DNA of 64,000 bases, taken from contig JASKMD010000025.1 of NCBI GenBank assembly GCA_030144725.1, positions 6,063,208 to 6,127,207 of the forward strand, read 5' to 3'. The notes under the pieces were generated by a model. It worked only from the letters and a program-made list of their open reading frames with translations, was not told the DNA's origin and did no database searches. Numbering within the stretch: position 1 is the stretch's first letter; each line of letters opens with the position of its first letter. Origin of the DNA: Haematococcus lacustris. Taxonomy: Eukaryota > Chlorophyta > Chlorophyceae > Chlamydomonadales > Haematococcaceae. Positions 41,801 through 53,099 of this stretch are shown here, in pieces. The translations under genes and the position numbers were made by a program.

Positions 41801-43991
41801 TCAAGCTGGTAGCCCTAGCTTACGGCGCTTTGTTATCATAGCGTGCAACTCTATGAAATGGTGGGACTTCTGAGCGCCTGGGGTATCCTTCATCACAGCG
41901 TATATAGCGCGCATGGTTGCATGGTTGCCCTCCTTCATGGCAATCTGTGCTTGGCCACCCAAGCAATCCAAGGTCATTAGGTTGTAAGGCGGTAGTTGCG
42001 GTACACCTGTGCATTGCAGCCACCATTCTGTTACAGCCTCACTAATGCACATTATGTTGAGTGCACATGCAGCCAAGGCTTACTTGTGTTGTTAGACGGA
42101 ACAGGCAGAAAGCTGGGCTCCCATGCACCTGCAAATGCACCAGCAAGAGCATCCAACCTCAGATTTACTGTGTCCCTTGATAAGGAAAGGCGCCAGGGAG
42201 CTGTTGTTGTTGCTGCTCCTATACCCCATTGCATGTACACTACCAAGGTTGCTTAGCATTGCACGGTTGTGCGTCATTGGCGGTCGAGGTCCCCACCTCT
42301 TGTCAGCGAAGATGGGCTTCCAACAGAACCGCCAGTACCAAGGTCAAAGCCAAGCTCTGCAAAGCATGGCAAGGTCAGTAGGTAGGCAAAGCCCGAGTGC
42401 AACAACAACGCACTGGCTAGACGAGGACATGCCCCTGTGTGGGAACTTTGCTGTATACATATATATAACATTACCTACCTCTGCCATGCCCAAGGAAACC
42501 AAGGAGCTCGAGGCCAGTAGCAGCCCCTGCCAACCTCGGGGTTGCACTCAGTGTTGTGCCCGGCAATGATCTATGAGCAATGCTGTTAGATGGGGAAGTG
42601 AGGAAGAAAGGAGGTGCCACAGCTGTTGCCAGCCCACCTCCACCCCTACCCGCAGTTCGGCAGCTCCGCGCTGACATGGCGGCTGCACCGGCACCTGCTG
42701 CCCATGCACCTTGTGGCAGCATGCCAGCAGTCGCATCGCCACTGCCTGCTGCACGCAGACCTGGCTGCTGCACGCCAGGGGCTGCACCGGCACCTGCTGC
42801 CCATGCACCTTGTGGCAGCATGCCAGCGGCTGCACCGCCACCGCCTGCTGCGCGCAGACCTGGCTGCTGCACGCCAGGGGCTGCACCACCACCTGCTGCC
42901 CATGCACCTTGTGGCAGCATGCCAGCAGTCGCACCGCCACTGCCTGCTGCACCCAGACCTGGCTGCTGCACGCCAGGGGCTGCACCGCCACCTGCTGCCC
43001 ATGCTCCTTGTGGCAGCATGCCAGCAGTCGCACCGCCACTGCCTGCTGCACGCAGACCTGGCTGCTGCACGCCAGGGGCTGCACCACCACCTGCTGCCCA
43101 TGCACCTTGTGGCAGCATGCCAGCAGTCGCACCGCCACTGCCTGCTGCACGCAGACCTGGCTGCTGCACGCCAGGGGCTGCACCGCCACCTGCTGCCCAT
43201 GCACCTTGTGGCAGCATGCCAGCAGTCGCACCGCCACTGCCTGCTGCACCCAGACCTGGCTGCTGCACGCCAGGGGCTGCACCGCCACCTGCTGCCCATG
43301 CTCCTTGTGGCAGCATGCCAGCGGCTGCAATGCCACTTGCTTCCACACCAAGAATCGGCAGCGTGTCATTGGCAGCAGAACCATTGGCTGATTGCTGATC
43401 CAATAGCTGCGTGCCAGTAGCCACACCACCTGCTGCTGCCCCTATTCCTGCCACTGCAGGCAGGGTGCCAATGATGGCAACTGCAAGTGTGGGCACCTCC
43501 TCATCGTCACTGCTGCTGCTGCTGTCGCTGCCGCAGCTGCTGCTGCTGTCGTTGCCAAGCTCGCTAGAAGCGAGGGGGTTCGCACCCTTGGGTTGAAGCC
43601 TGCCATTTGAGAGTCGCAACAACTCAACAGCTGCTTTGTGCAATGCTTTTGCTGCAGCATTCTGCATTGTTGTATCACTGCCAAATATCCCATTCAGCAC
43701 GATATGCAATGCAATTATGTTGGTGGAGCCCGGAGCGACATGAGCTGCTGCAGTGTAGCAGTTAAGCATATTGGCTCTTGGAGATTTTCCAGTGGAGCTG
43801 AATGTAAGAAAGGAGGCTGCACGGTGCACATTCTGACATTTCATCCCTCGCATGTGGAACCTCTTCCTCATCCTGGAGAGGCTGGCGGTATTTGCCTTGC
43901 CCCTCTTGGATGAGGCTTGGCATTCTTCGTGCAACTCCTCCTCGTGGCTCCTGCCAGCTGCTTTTTTTCCAGCCTTGTGCTTGCCGGTCAT
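41801..43991 (-). CDS. KDZ-element gene 1, unrecognised protein with 33-residue repeats (copy B)
   Basis: Predicted exons on minus: 43991-42479, 42356-42297, 42218-42084 and 42027-41801, 644 residues in frame. Identical in plan to copy A but with six full repeats plus a partial one instead of eight, a loss or gain of exactly two 99-bp units. Everything outside the repeat array matches copy A by eye. No function can be assigned. Confidence 0.65.
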
Positions 43992-45309
43992 TGCCACCTG
44001 GACCACGCACTGTGCATCGTTGCTACAGGGACGGGTGGCCCTTTCCTCCTGCTGCAAGAGGTTGCTTACCTACTTGGCGTGTGTTGCTCTGCGACTTCGC
44101 GTTGTGCCGTGCGGTACCACACCAAAACTACAGAGCACCAACGACGGAGCTAGCGATTTGGGACATTGTACCTGCAGCGTGCAAGCCTGCAGGTACAATG
44201 TAACCGCCTGCCGCAACCGCTGCTTGGCTCTGCGGCGTTCGCACTTGCTGGCCCAGCTTGACGTGCGCAAAGCTAACAGCTACGCAATGTGCCTAACGTT
44301 GACGTGCGCCCAAGCAGGCTGGCTCACCTGCCTGGCCGGCACCGGAATCGCCGCTGTGAGCCCGCTTCCACTGTGCGATGGCTAGCTGGGCTACGCGGAA
44401 CAGACGGGGCCCACTTGGGACATGTTTCCCTTTTTCGTCTTCTTCAAGTTAACCAAAAACGTGCCATATGTGACCGGGAGACCTAACTGGGGTGACCTCA
44501 GGGAGTACGCATACTGCTGTCACGGAAGTACACCTTGCCCCTATACATATACACCGCCCCGGCACAGGTGCACATCAGCCCGAGCAGCCCGCTAGCTTCG
44601 CTTAGATAAGCTACACCTACCCATTCTTGGCCTGGTCTCCTTGGGTTTGGCACGGCTTGGCCAGCTGCTCAGCTCCGTGGGCGCGGCCCCGGCCCGGCTG
44701 CACACGTCCCGGTCGTGAAACCTGAAGCTACCACCCCGCAACCGCGTGCGTTTGCTGTCATACACATCAAGGAAGAGGGGCTGTGAACGACACATATGAT
44801 GAATGGTGTCAACTTCGATTGCAATCCGCAGAGCACGACCGGACGTGTTAATGTTAATGTTTAAACCGTTTTGTTAAAGACGACCGCTTGGTCTTGATAC
44901 GAGTCGTTTTTTGCTGTCGTTCTGGTCACGACACGGCAATGCACCCAGCGACACTATGCAGGCAGAAGTGGCCAGTGAGACGCAGTCCCAGGGTAGCAAA
45001 ACGGGTATGTTAAAGATTTGTTAAAGTTGTTGTTAAACCCAAAACATCAGGATGTTAAATTAACCGGTCGTGCTCTATACACCGCCCTGCGCAAAAATCG
45101 AGGTAAAACAGTTGGAAAATTCCAAAGGCGGCTGCGCTGTGGGCCTGTAACCTAAGTGCAGGGATGAGTGCAGGGATAGGTTGCGGGCCACAGCGCAACA
45201 GCTTTTGATATTTTCAAAATAGTTTTCTTACAGCATATGTATTATTTTCTCTGTAAATTCTTAAAGACCGGTCTGAGTTTCTCGGGGGTGCGGCCAATGG
45301 CGGGGGTGA

Positions 45310-45415
45310 CCACATGCACATGCCCAGAGGACAGCCAGGGTGTGGGATTTATATTGGATATATGATGCATGTGTTAATGGCAGGGACACAGCTCTACAGT
45401 ACACCACACCAACAC
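45310..45415. other. Mirrored flank between KDZ copy B and the LTR fragment
   Basis: Inverse of 22811-22916, including the AACAC target site at 45411-45415. Confidence 0.8.
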
Positions 45416-45765
45416 TGTCACGGCGTCAGCCGCTGCCTTTAATCTTACAGAGTGAGCAGCATGTCGTTGTAATAATTAGCGCCACTGCATTACTACCGCA
45501 CTCGTCACACAGCAACTGGGCTTGGGTTTAGAACGGGACCCCCGGGAGTTGAACCCGAATGGTGGGCAGTGTACAGCCCACCAGTGACCTCCCCAGTCAC
45601 TCTGCTAAAGTGTGGAATACGGACACGCGGACGCGCGCCGTTACATTCCTCCCCCTCTTAAGAGATCCGTTCCGCCAAGGTACTTGGGGATAACCCGAGG
45701 CACCGAGGCTCGCAGTCTATAGAGACCACTAACAAACAGACTGACCCATAAGGGTACCAATCACC
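45416..45765 (-). mobile_element. Truncated copy of Gypsy copy 1 (LTR plus 120 bp)
   Basis: 45416-45645 is a full LTR in inverse orientation. 45646-45765 is the inverse of the 3' internal end of Gypsy copy 1 (mirror of 22461-22580). Similarity stops at TCACC, 45765, where partial KDZ copy C begins after a few unassigned bases. It arose by duplication, not by a new insertion. Confidence 0.92.
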
Positions 45766-46089
45766 TACATCGGTACATGAACATGTGAAGTAGGAGTTAA
45801 TTGCAGGGTTAGGTGCAGAGTTGTATACTCATCTTGCCATTATGATGAACCTCATGCTACGGCTCCCGGTTAGGTCAGGTGTAGCTAACCTGTAATGGCG
45901 CGTGTGCATGGCTTGGGAATGGCATGGCATTGCCGGTGATTACCTGAGTCACTACATACAAGTTACAGCTAGTTACAGCTAGGAGTTACAGCTAGGATGA
46001 TGATGATGATGTGGCTTACACCGCTTAAGCCGTCAGCCGTTAGGCTGCTAGGCCGCCCTCCCCCTCTAGGGGTGCGGGACTTTCTGTAT

Positions 46090-46577
46090 GGGATGTATGG
46101 GTGGGAGTTACTTGTAGGCTGCAGCCGGGATGTATGGGTGGGAGTTACTTGTAGGCTGCAGCCGGGATGTATGGGTGGGAGTTACTTGTAGGCTGCAGCC
46201 GGGATGTATGGGTGGGAGTTACTTGTAGGCTGCAGCCGGGATGTATGGGTGGGAGTTACTTGTAGGCTGCAGCCGGGATGTATGGGTGGGAGTTACTTGT
46301 AGGCTGCAGCCGGGATGTATGGGTGGGAGTTACTTGTAGGCTGCAGCCGGGATGTATGGGTGGGAGTTACTTGTAGGCTGCAGCCGGGATGTATGGGTGG
46401 GAGTTACTTGTAGGCTGCAGCCGGGATGTATGGGTGGGAGTTACTTGTAGGCTGCAGCCGGGATGTATGGGTGGGAGTTACTTGTAGGCTGCAGCCGGGA
46501 TGTATGGGTGGGAGTTACTTGTAGGCTGCAGCCGGGATGTATGGGTGGGAGTTACTTGTAGGCTGCAGCCGGGATGT
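46090..46577. repeat. 37-bp minisatellite, 13 units (copy C)
   Basis: Same unit and same count as copy B, nine more than copy A. Confidence 0.9.
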
Positions 46578-46581
46578 TACA
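46577..46581 (-). terminator. Candidate poly(A) signal of transposase, copy C
   Basis: TGTAA on minus, about 78 bp after the stop. Confidence 0.4.
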
Positions 46582-46658
46582 AGCAGAACTAGACCAATAG
46601 AGAACTGACAGCGCCTGGCTAGGTGTGTCACGGCCTAGCCTGGGAACACACAACCACA

Positions 46659-49600
46659 CTACTCCCAGTTCAACACAGCTGCTCGCTTCATTTCGTTGGC
46701 AACCCATGCCATGTGCTGCGCCACATAGAATTGCTGTCCCTCACTCAACGACGGCTGGGAGGCAGTGCACTCCTCGAGCATGTGACGCAGCCATGCCTTC
46801 AGCCGGTTCAACTCAAGCTTCAGGATGCTTTGCTGTTCGCGGATGCGGTCCTGGTCACTGTACAGCTGAAAGAAGCGCTTGCCATGGTGTAGGGTGACAG
46901 CCCCTGATGTCGACGAGTCTTGTACCCATGGTGGGGCTGTACCCGCCACCATGCGGCTGATGACAGTCTCCGGGAGCCGCAAGGCTGCAGGCTGCTGGGA
47001 GGTGCCAAGCGCCTGCCACTCAGCCATGCACAACAACTCCTCCTTGGCCTGTGCTCTCTTGCGTGCCTGCGCCTTGGCCATGCGTTTCGTTTCGTTGCAG
47101 CTGGTGCCCTGGCGGTCCTTCATGGTTTGCAGCTGCATGACCTCAGCCACAAGGCTCTCGATCTTGAACTGACACCTGAATGCATGAAGGCAGAGCATGG
47201 CTGAGCGGATCATAAGCTGATGTGCATGGTCAGTGTCCCTTGTGCCAGCCTAGGAGCATGGGGACTGGCCAAGGGGCCCATCGACTCACCCGGCAATCTT
47301 TCCAAGCCTGATAAGCTCCAATCCCCGCTGCATGTCGGTCTGACTGATCCCGGTCTCTGCATCTACACGATGTGTCACCTCCATGGTGAGCTGTTTGCTT
47401 TGGATGGTCTTGAGCTGCCAGCCTTTGCAGGTAGCCCACAGCAGCTGAGTGACGGTGGGGGTCAGAGACACTAGGAGTGTTACAGCTTGGCCATTCATGG
47501 CTTGCCATGCTTGCTCTTGCAGCAGCAGCAGCACATACTCCCCCTGCAAGCGAAATCAATACCAACCAACATCAGCGACATTCGTTAACCACATCACAGC
47601 AAACATCGCACCTTCCATACGTCATGTGGTCCTTCCGCTGGGCTGGAAGGCAGGCAAGAAGCCCTGTAAGCTTCACTCGCTTGCTGGCCATCCGTAACAC
47701 CGGCTTGCTCGGCCACTAGTTGCAGCGTAACCAGCTCGCTTTGTACCTTTACTGCATACACGCACAAGCATGCACAACCAAGCATGCACAGACGTGATGC
47801 ACAGTACACCCTTGCCACACATGCGCTTGCACTATGCATGCATGGCCACTCACCCAGCTTCACCTTCATCTCCTTCCAAGTCTTGATCAAGAGGTCCAAG
47901 AGGCCGACCGCTTTACGAAAGGCAATCTTGGACAAGGTGCTCTGAATGATGTCCGCACGATGCGCGAGTGTCATGTACCGCGTGATGCCAGCCATGTCCT
48001 ACAGAGGCAGCCAGTGAACAGGCAATTGTGAGGATGCGCTACTTGTCCACATGCCACACATACATGTGACGCATGCACACACCTTCAACATGCTCCACAG
48101 CTGTTCGCATTGCTCGCCATAACGCCAGCCTGAGCCAGGCTGATGGCGGCCGTTGTTCTGCACTTGGCAGCGCTGATTGTGGGAGGCTCCATGCATCCAG
48201 TTGACCATGATCCGCACGTCCTTCCAGCTGGGTGGGTGGCCCAGGGCATCAACGTACCGCGCCCAGGTTATCTGTCACAAGAGTACAACCAAGTAGTATG
48301 CCACACATCCTATTATGGCTAGGCAATGTACCCTCAAGTGTTGCAGCCACCTTGCTACATCCTCTACCATACTAATGAGCAATACCACACACCTTGAGGC
48401 GGCAGCCAAAGTCGATGTAGAAGTCCACCTTGCTGCTGTATGCCATGATGGCAGTGAGGGCCAGCAAGTAGAAGGCAAATTGCTCAGGTGTAGGCATGTT
48501 GCAGAAGAGGCCCAATGACGGCACACCATGACAGCAGCAAAAGCCGACCAGGCCATGCACGCTGACTGGCCCACTCTTGTTGCAGACTTCTGGTCGGGAG
48601 CATGACAAGCTGGCAGAGCAATCATCATCTGGTTGTCCACCTGTGTCGCCAATCAGATGATTAAGTGACAGCCTCCCGCTCTTGTAGCGGCTCTGGACCT
48701 CACCCTCCAATCCATTGCTGTCCAAGTGACTGTTCAGGTGTTGTTGTATGGCTGTGGTTGCCTGCCCAACACCAGAGTAACTGCTGAGCTTGGAGACTGC
48801 ATCACCACACACGCAGTACTTGTAGCCATCATCCTCTGTCTCCTTGGATCCTGCATGGCAGCATTAGTTATGCATAATAGTAGTTGCATGACAGCAAGCA
48901 GTGGAAGTACACGCATTTGCATCATAATGCACAACCACATACCAGCGCAACATGGGCAATCAGCGAAGGGGCCACCAGTAGGCTGGAACCCAGGCAACAG
49001 GTTGGCCAGGTGGGCAACACGATCCGTGGTGCGTAGCCAGTTGCAGTGCGCCTCCATCAGAACCTCAGCAGTGATGTGCATCTGCTTACGCTCCGGCTGC
49101 TCAATGCTCTGGTAGCTGTCTGCTGGGTAGAGACTATACGGCCGGTGTGAGGCATCCAAGGCATTGGCAAACACTGCAAGGAATGTGAGGAACAATTTAA
49201 TAATGCGGGTCTGTGGGGCAAGCGGCAAGCAACAAGTGCGGGACAAGCGCGAACCTGACAAGGAGACGCCATCTTGGCTCTGCAAGACTGTAAAGAGCTC
49301 CAGCAGGGTGTGGCTGAACAGAAAGCTAGGTCTCTGTGGGGTGCTAGGAAAGCAACCAGCACGCATGTAGTCACATACAACCTTTTGATTGCAGGTTGTA
49401 CACGTCCAGCGAGGTATGGAGACTGGTACACGATGGTCACAGCTCACATACTCTGCTGGGAGTGGACCCTTGGCATAAGGCACCAGCATGGCGCTGCTTG
49501 GTACTGGTCCTAAGCGGCAGCATGCATGCCCCTCCCACCCACGGTCCAGCTGCATTTGCGCATGCTGTTGGACAAGCTTGCCCTGATCTACATGGGACTG

Positions 49601-49954
49601 CTGCAATGCTGGCGCTGCGTCGATGTAGGAGTGGCGCAGGCTGGGTTTGAGCTCTCGCCACCGCTCATTCATCGATTCCTTCCTCTGTCCCCAATCTCCC
49701 CTAACTCGCTGGAGCTGGCGCTCATGCTGATTCTCTTGCTGCTGCCCCTCCTCATGCAGCTCCTGTCCTTGATAAGGCTGTGGCCCGTCTGACTTCTGCT
49801 TTGTGGTACGCTGCGTCGGGGAATTCGCGCGCGGAGGAGACTGGTCACGACGTCTCCGTGCTGTCCTGGGTGCTGGTGTGTCTATTCCGGGGCGAAGTGG
49901 TGCCCCGCTGACAGTGGTTCGGCCTCTAAGAACGGAGCTAGCGATTTCGGACAT
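46659..49954 (-). CDS. KDZ-type transposase (copy C)
   Basis: Exons by direct offset from copy A: 49954-48943, 48850-48393, 48271-48083, 47998-47854, 47751-47612, 47543-47290 and 47175-46659; 904 residues, all phases kept. At least three residues differ from A and B in exon 1 (Val for Asp in QRVRGDWG, Lys for Asn in ELKPSLRH, Gln for Leu in LAPQTRI), so this copy has drifted slightly or is a separate lineage. All transposase motifs are present. It lacks gene 1, so if active it would act without the linked partner. The Gypsy target site is empty (47232-47236). Confidence 0.78.
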
Positions 49955-50295
49955 TGTACCTGCAGCGTGCAAGCCATCTATAACCGACAGCCGTAACCGC
50001 TGCTTGGCTGTGCGGCGTTCGCACTTGCTGGCCCAGCTTGACGTGCGCAAAGCTAACAGCTACGCAATGTGCCTAACGTTGATGTGCGCCCAAGCAGGCT
50101 GGCTCACCTGCCTGGCCGGCACCGGAATCGCCGCTGTGAGCCCGCTTCCACTGTGCGATGGCTAGCTGGGCTACGCGGAACAGACGGGGCCCACTTGGGA
50201 CATGTTTCCCTTTTTCGTCTTCTTCAAGTTAACCAAAAACGTGCCATATGTGACCGGGAGACCTAACTGGGTCACCCCCGCCATTGGCCCCGCAA

Positions 50296-51060
50296 ATGTG
50301 AGACGGTCTGGGGCGCGAATCTCCGTGTAGCTCGCGACAAAGTTTTGGCGCAGTTGGGTGTAACAGGTGTATCCGGCACCCCGCAGCCGCAAAACACTAG
50401 CTCAGATCGGCGCCCGCCCAAACCTGACCTGTGCCTTCCGCTAATAAAAGACTCACGCACATCATAAGGCGAGGCTGGCAGTCCTTCTACGCACGCCGTA
50501 AGCCAACGGCACAAGTGCAGTACGCCTGCTTGCATGTCAGTGCATGGAGCATATAATTCGTGCATATGCGCACAAGTCAGCAAGCTTGCACCCCTTACCT
50601 CACTGACGTTGCGGCATGACTCTATGCAAATGTAAGCTGCCTTATGACAGCGCTACTTCATCACTTGGCAATATGTTGTCGGGATGGCTCGGGATGGCTC
50701 TGGCTTTCAGTGTTACATGTGCCGTGGTGCCTCAACCTTCTCCATCAACTTCAGCAGGCACATGTCACGCAAAATCATTACAGAAATACATGTATCGATG
50801 CTCAAACGCCTTGCAACACCACTACAGAAGACATGTATCGCTGATGCCAAGCACATGCATTGATGTAAAAAGGTGGCAACACCACACAACAACACCTCCA
50901 CTCGTACACATCAACACCACCATCTCAACAACACACCACAAAACAATGACTCATGCCTCACACACCACCTATGCTATGTGCACAACAAGCAAGGACTGGT
51001 TGCACCTCCTTGCTATAGCTAACACTCACAACGGGACTGCTAAGCACTTTGCCTTGCTGC
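50296..51060. other. Left interior of element E, no recognised gene
   Basis: Mixed-composition sequence with short frames on both strands. ACAACACC-rich phrases appear toward 50900. Nothing recognisable. Confidence 0.4.
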
Positions 51061-51084
51061 CTATGCCCCATGGTACCAAATCAG

Positions 51085-51300
51085 GCTGGGCTGGGCTGGG
51101 CTGGGCTGGGCTGGGCTGGGGTGGGCTGGGCTGGGCTGGGCTGGGCTGGGCTGGGCTAGGCTGGGCTGGGGTGGGCTGGGGTGGGCTGGGCTAGGCTGGG
51201 GTGGGCTGGGGTGGGCTGGGGTGGGCTGGGGTGGGCTGGGGTGGGCTGGGGTGGGCTGGGCTGGGCTGGGCTGGGCTAGGCTAGGCTGGGCTGGGCTGGA
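51085..51300. repeat. (GGGCT)n / GGGGTGGGCT simple repeat
   Basis: About 43 pentamers of GGGCT, GGGGT and AGGCT types, followed by a G run at 51304-51321. Open frames here are artefacts. Confidence 0.9.
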
Positions 51301-51559
51301 TTTAGGGGGGGAGGGGGGGGGTACCCTAACAACAAGGTGATACAACACAACAACACACAACACAACACAACAACAACGTTCAGCTACATGTCATGCCTTG
51401 CTGACTCCTCGCTACCTCTCACTCGTGGAGAATAAGGCCGAGTCGGCGATTTTAGGTAAAGGGTACTGCAGATAGCCCTTTCAAAGGCCGTTCCATCGCC
51501 ATATGTTTCATGATTTTAATCGACGTGGTTGGGCTGTAATCGGCGTTTAGCTGAAGGTT

Positions 51560-51980
51560 CGTAACTCTGTGCAGGGTTTCGCCAAACCGTGCACAAGGTT
51601 TCAACTGGCTCAGCCCCTAGGTGGTCGTCAAGCCAGTTCCTGACCCTGTGCAGGGTTTCATAGACCGTGTGCAGGGTTTCACTGACCGTGTGCAGGGTTT
51701 CATAGACCGTGCACAGGGTTTCATAGACCGTGCACAAGGTTTGGTGTGGCTCAGTTCCTAGGCGTTTCTGACCGTGTGCAGGGTTTCGCTGACCGTGTGC
51801 AGGGTTTCAAAGACCTAGTGCAGGGTTTCATTGACCTAGTGCAGGGTTCTATAGACCGTGCACAGGGTTTGGTGTGGCTCAGTTCCTAGGCGTTTCTGAC
51901 CGTGTGCAGGGTTTCGCTGACCGTGTGCAGGGTTTCAAAGACCTAGTGCAGGGTTTCATAGACCGTGCACAGGGTATCAA
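51560..51980. repeat. GTGCAGGGTTTC repeat cluster
   Basis: About 20 occurrences of TGCAGGGTTT or TGCACAGGGTTT spaced by GACCGTG or CATAGACC. A larger unit of about 130 bp repeats at 51751 and 51881. It is inverse in orientation to the 54955-55600 cluster. Confidence 0.8.
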
Positions 51981-51984
51981 AGCA

Positions 51985-52370
51985 TGAGTGTATAGTCAGC
52001 ATTGGCTTACAACCTACATGCCTGCTGACATCTGCTGCCTCATGTGGCCTCCTACATTAATGTAACATCACACGGCATCACCATTAGAGTCATGCCTATC
52101 ACACGAACTGACTCATGGCCAATAACTGCTGATTGCACACTGAAACTGGTGCTGCCAGGCATGCACCTCATGACACAAACCACTAGACTCAGGGCTGCAC
52201 ACGCCATGCACCTCTCATGTCATACCAGTTGACTCATGGCTATTCAAACTATATACTTACGACGAACAACAGCAAACACATGGCTAAGGAAGCCATGCAC
52301 CTCATGACACATGGCGGCTGACTCAGGTCTACACATTCCTTGCCACACCTGCCACATGGCAGCTGTCTCA
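51985..52370. other. Element E interior, diverged ACTCATGGC-type repeats
   Basis: Recurring CATGCACCTCATGACAC and GACTCATGGC phrases. No gene. Confidence 0.4.
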
Positions 52371-52473
52371 TTGCTTGGGATAAGGGAAGGGCTGTTGCCC
52401 GGCTGCTGCCTTGTAGTGATGGCCTGGGAGGTGGTGGTGGTGGTTGTGAGAGTTGGGAGGGTGTGATGGAGGG

Positions 52474-52971
52474 CTAGCTCCGGCTGAGGCTGTGTGCTGC
52501 CACAAACAGCATACGACCATGCTCCTCACCATCTGGGAAGCTGCTGACGAACACATTGTGTATCCTGTTGGCATCATACATGTACCAGTGCTGATCACCA
52601 AAGCCCTTATGCATGCCACCCAATGGTGGTGGCTGTGGCTGGGGCTGGGCTGCAGCTTGAGCAGCTGGAGCAGCTTGTCGCTGGGATGAAGGCGCTGCAA
52701 GCCTGGCTGACTTCCTAGTGCTCCCCAACACGATGTTCTCCCCTTCTGCCACCTGGGCTGGACGCTTCTGTGACCTGCCTGCTGCTGGCCCCATCGAACC
52801 ACCAGTCCCTGCATCGCCAGCCCCTGATCCTGAGGCTCCTGCTCCTGTAGCGCCCTGTGCCAGCTGCTCTGCCCCGGCCTCAGCACCAGGTTGTACCCCT
52901 GCCCCATAGCAGCTGGCTCCTTGTTGCTCTCTTAAAACTCCTTGTTGCTCATGCCTTGCCACACCTGCCAC
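52474..52971 (-). CDS. Hypothetical frame in element E
   Basis: 165-residue minus-strand frame. The first half is Gly/Ala/Gln-rich. A basic segment (RSQKRPAQVAEGEN, STRKSARLA) follows, then a Gln/Pro tract and a less biased C-terminus (KGFGDQHWYMYDANRIHN, VFVSSFPDGEEHGRM). The C-terminal part looks coding, but no family is recognised. It may be the last exon of a gene eroded by simple-repeat expansion. Confidence 0.3.
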   Translation of the reverse strand: MAGVARHEQQGVLREQQGASCYGAGVQPGAEAGAEQLAQGATGAGASGSGAGDAGTGGSMGPAAGRSQKRPAQVAEGENIVLGSTRKSARLAAPSSQRQAAPAAQAAAQPQPQPPPLGGMHKGFGDQHWYMYDANRIHNVFVSSFPDGEEHGRMLFVAAHSLSRS

Positions 52972-53099
52972 ATGGCAGCTGGCTCATGGCTACACACGTC
53001 ATGTACCACCTCATGGCTGCCACTCCTAGCTGCCGCTCCAGGCTGCTGCTCCGGGCTGCTGCCCTGGGCTGCTGCCCTGGGCTGCTATTGATGGCCTGG

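Larger units (their letters stand above)
31050..45309. mobile_element. KDZ-type DNA transposon, copy B (inverted, interrupted by Gypsy copy 2)
   Basis: Inverted duplicate of copy A: transposase on plus from 31397, gene 1 on minus from 43991, complete outer terminus at 45309. Truncated at the transposase side by the palindrome centre. Excluding the Gypsy insertion it is about 8.1 kb. Confidence 0.82.
31050..45765 (-). repeat. Right arm of the palindrome, expanded by later insertions
   Basis: Inverse of 22461-30864. It contains KDZ B, Gypsy copy 2, the mirrored flank, one LTR and 120 bp of Gypsy copy 1. Confidence 0.95.
45771..50268. mobile_element. Partial KDZ transposon, copy C (gene 1 and left end missing)
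   Basis: Direct repeat of 26667-30831 in copy A, offset 19,104 before and 19,437 after the minisatellite. It starts downstream of gene 1 and ends inside the inner inverted repeat at GACCTAACT, where element E begins. It retains the whole transposase gene. Confidence 0.9.

Noticed and set aside
51560..51980. Telomere-like GGGTTT repeat or telo-box
   Set aside because: The motif is CAGGGTTTC with long spacers, not TTTAGGG/TTTTAGGG tandem units, and it is interstitial.
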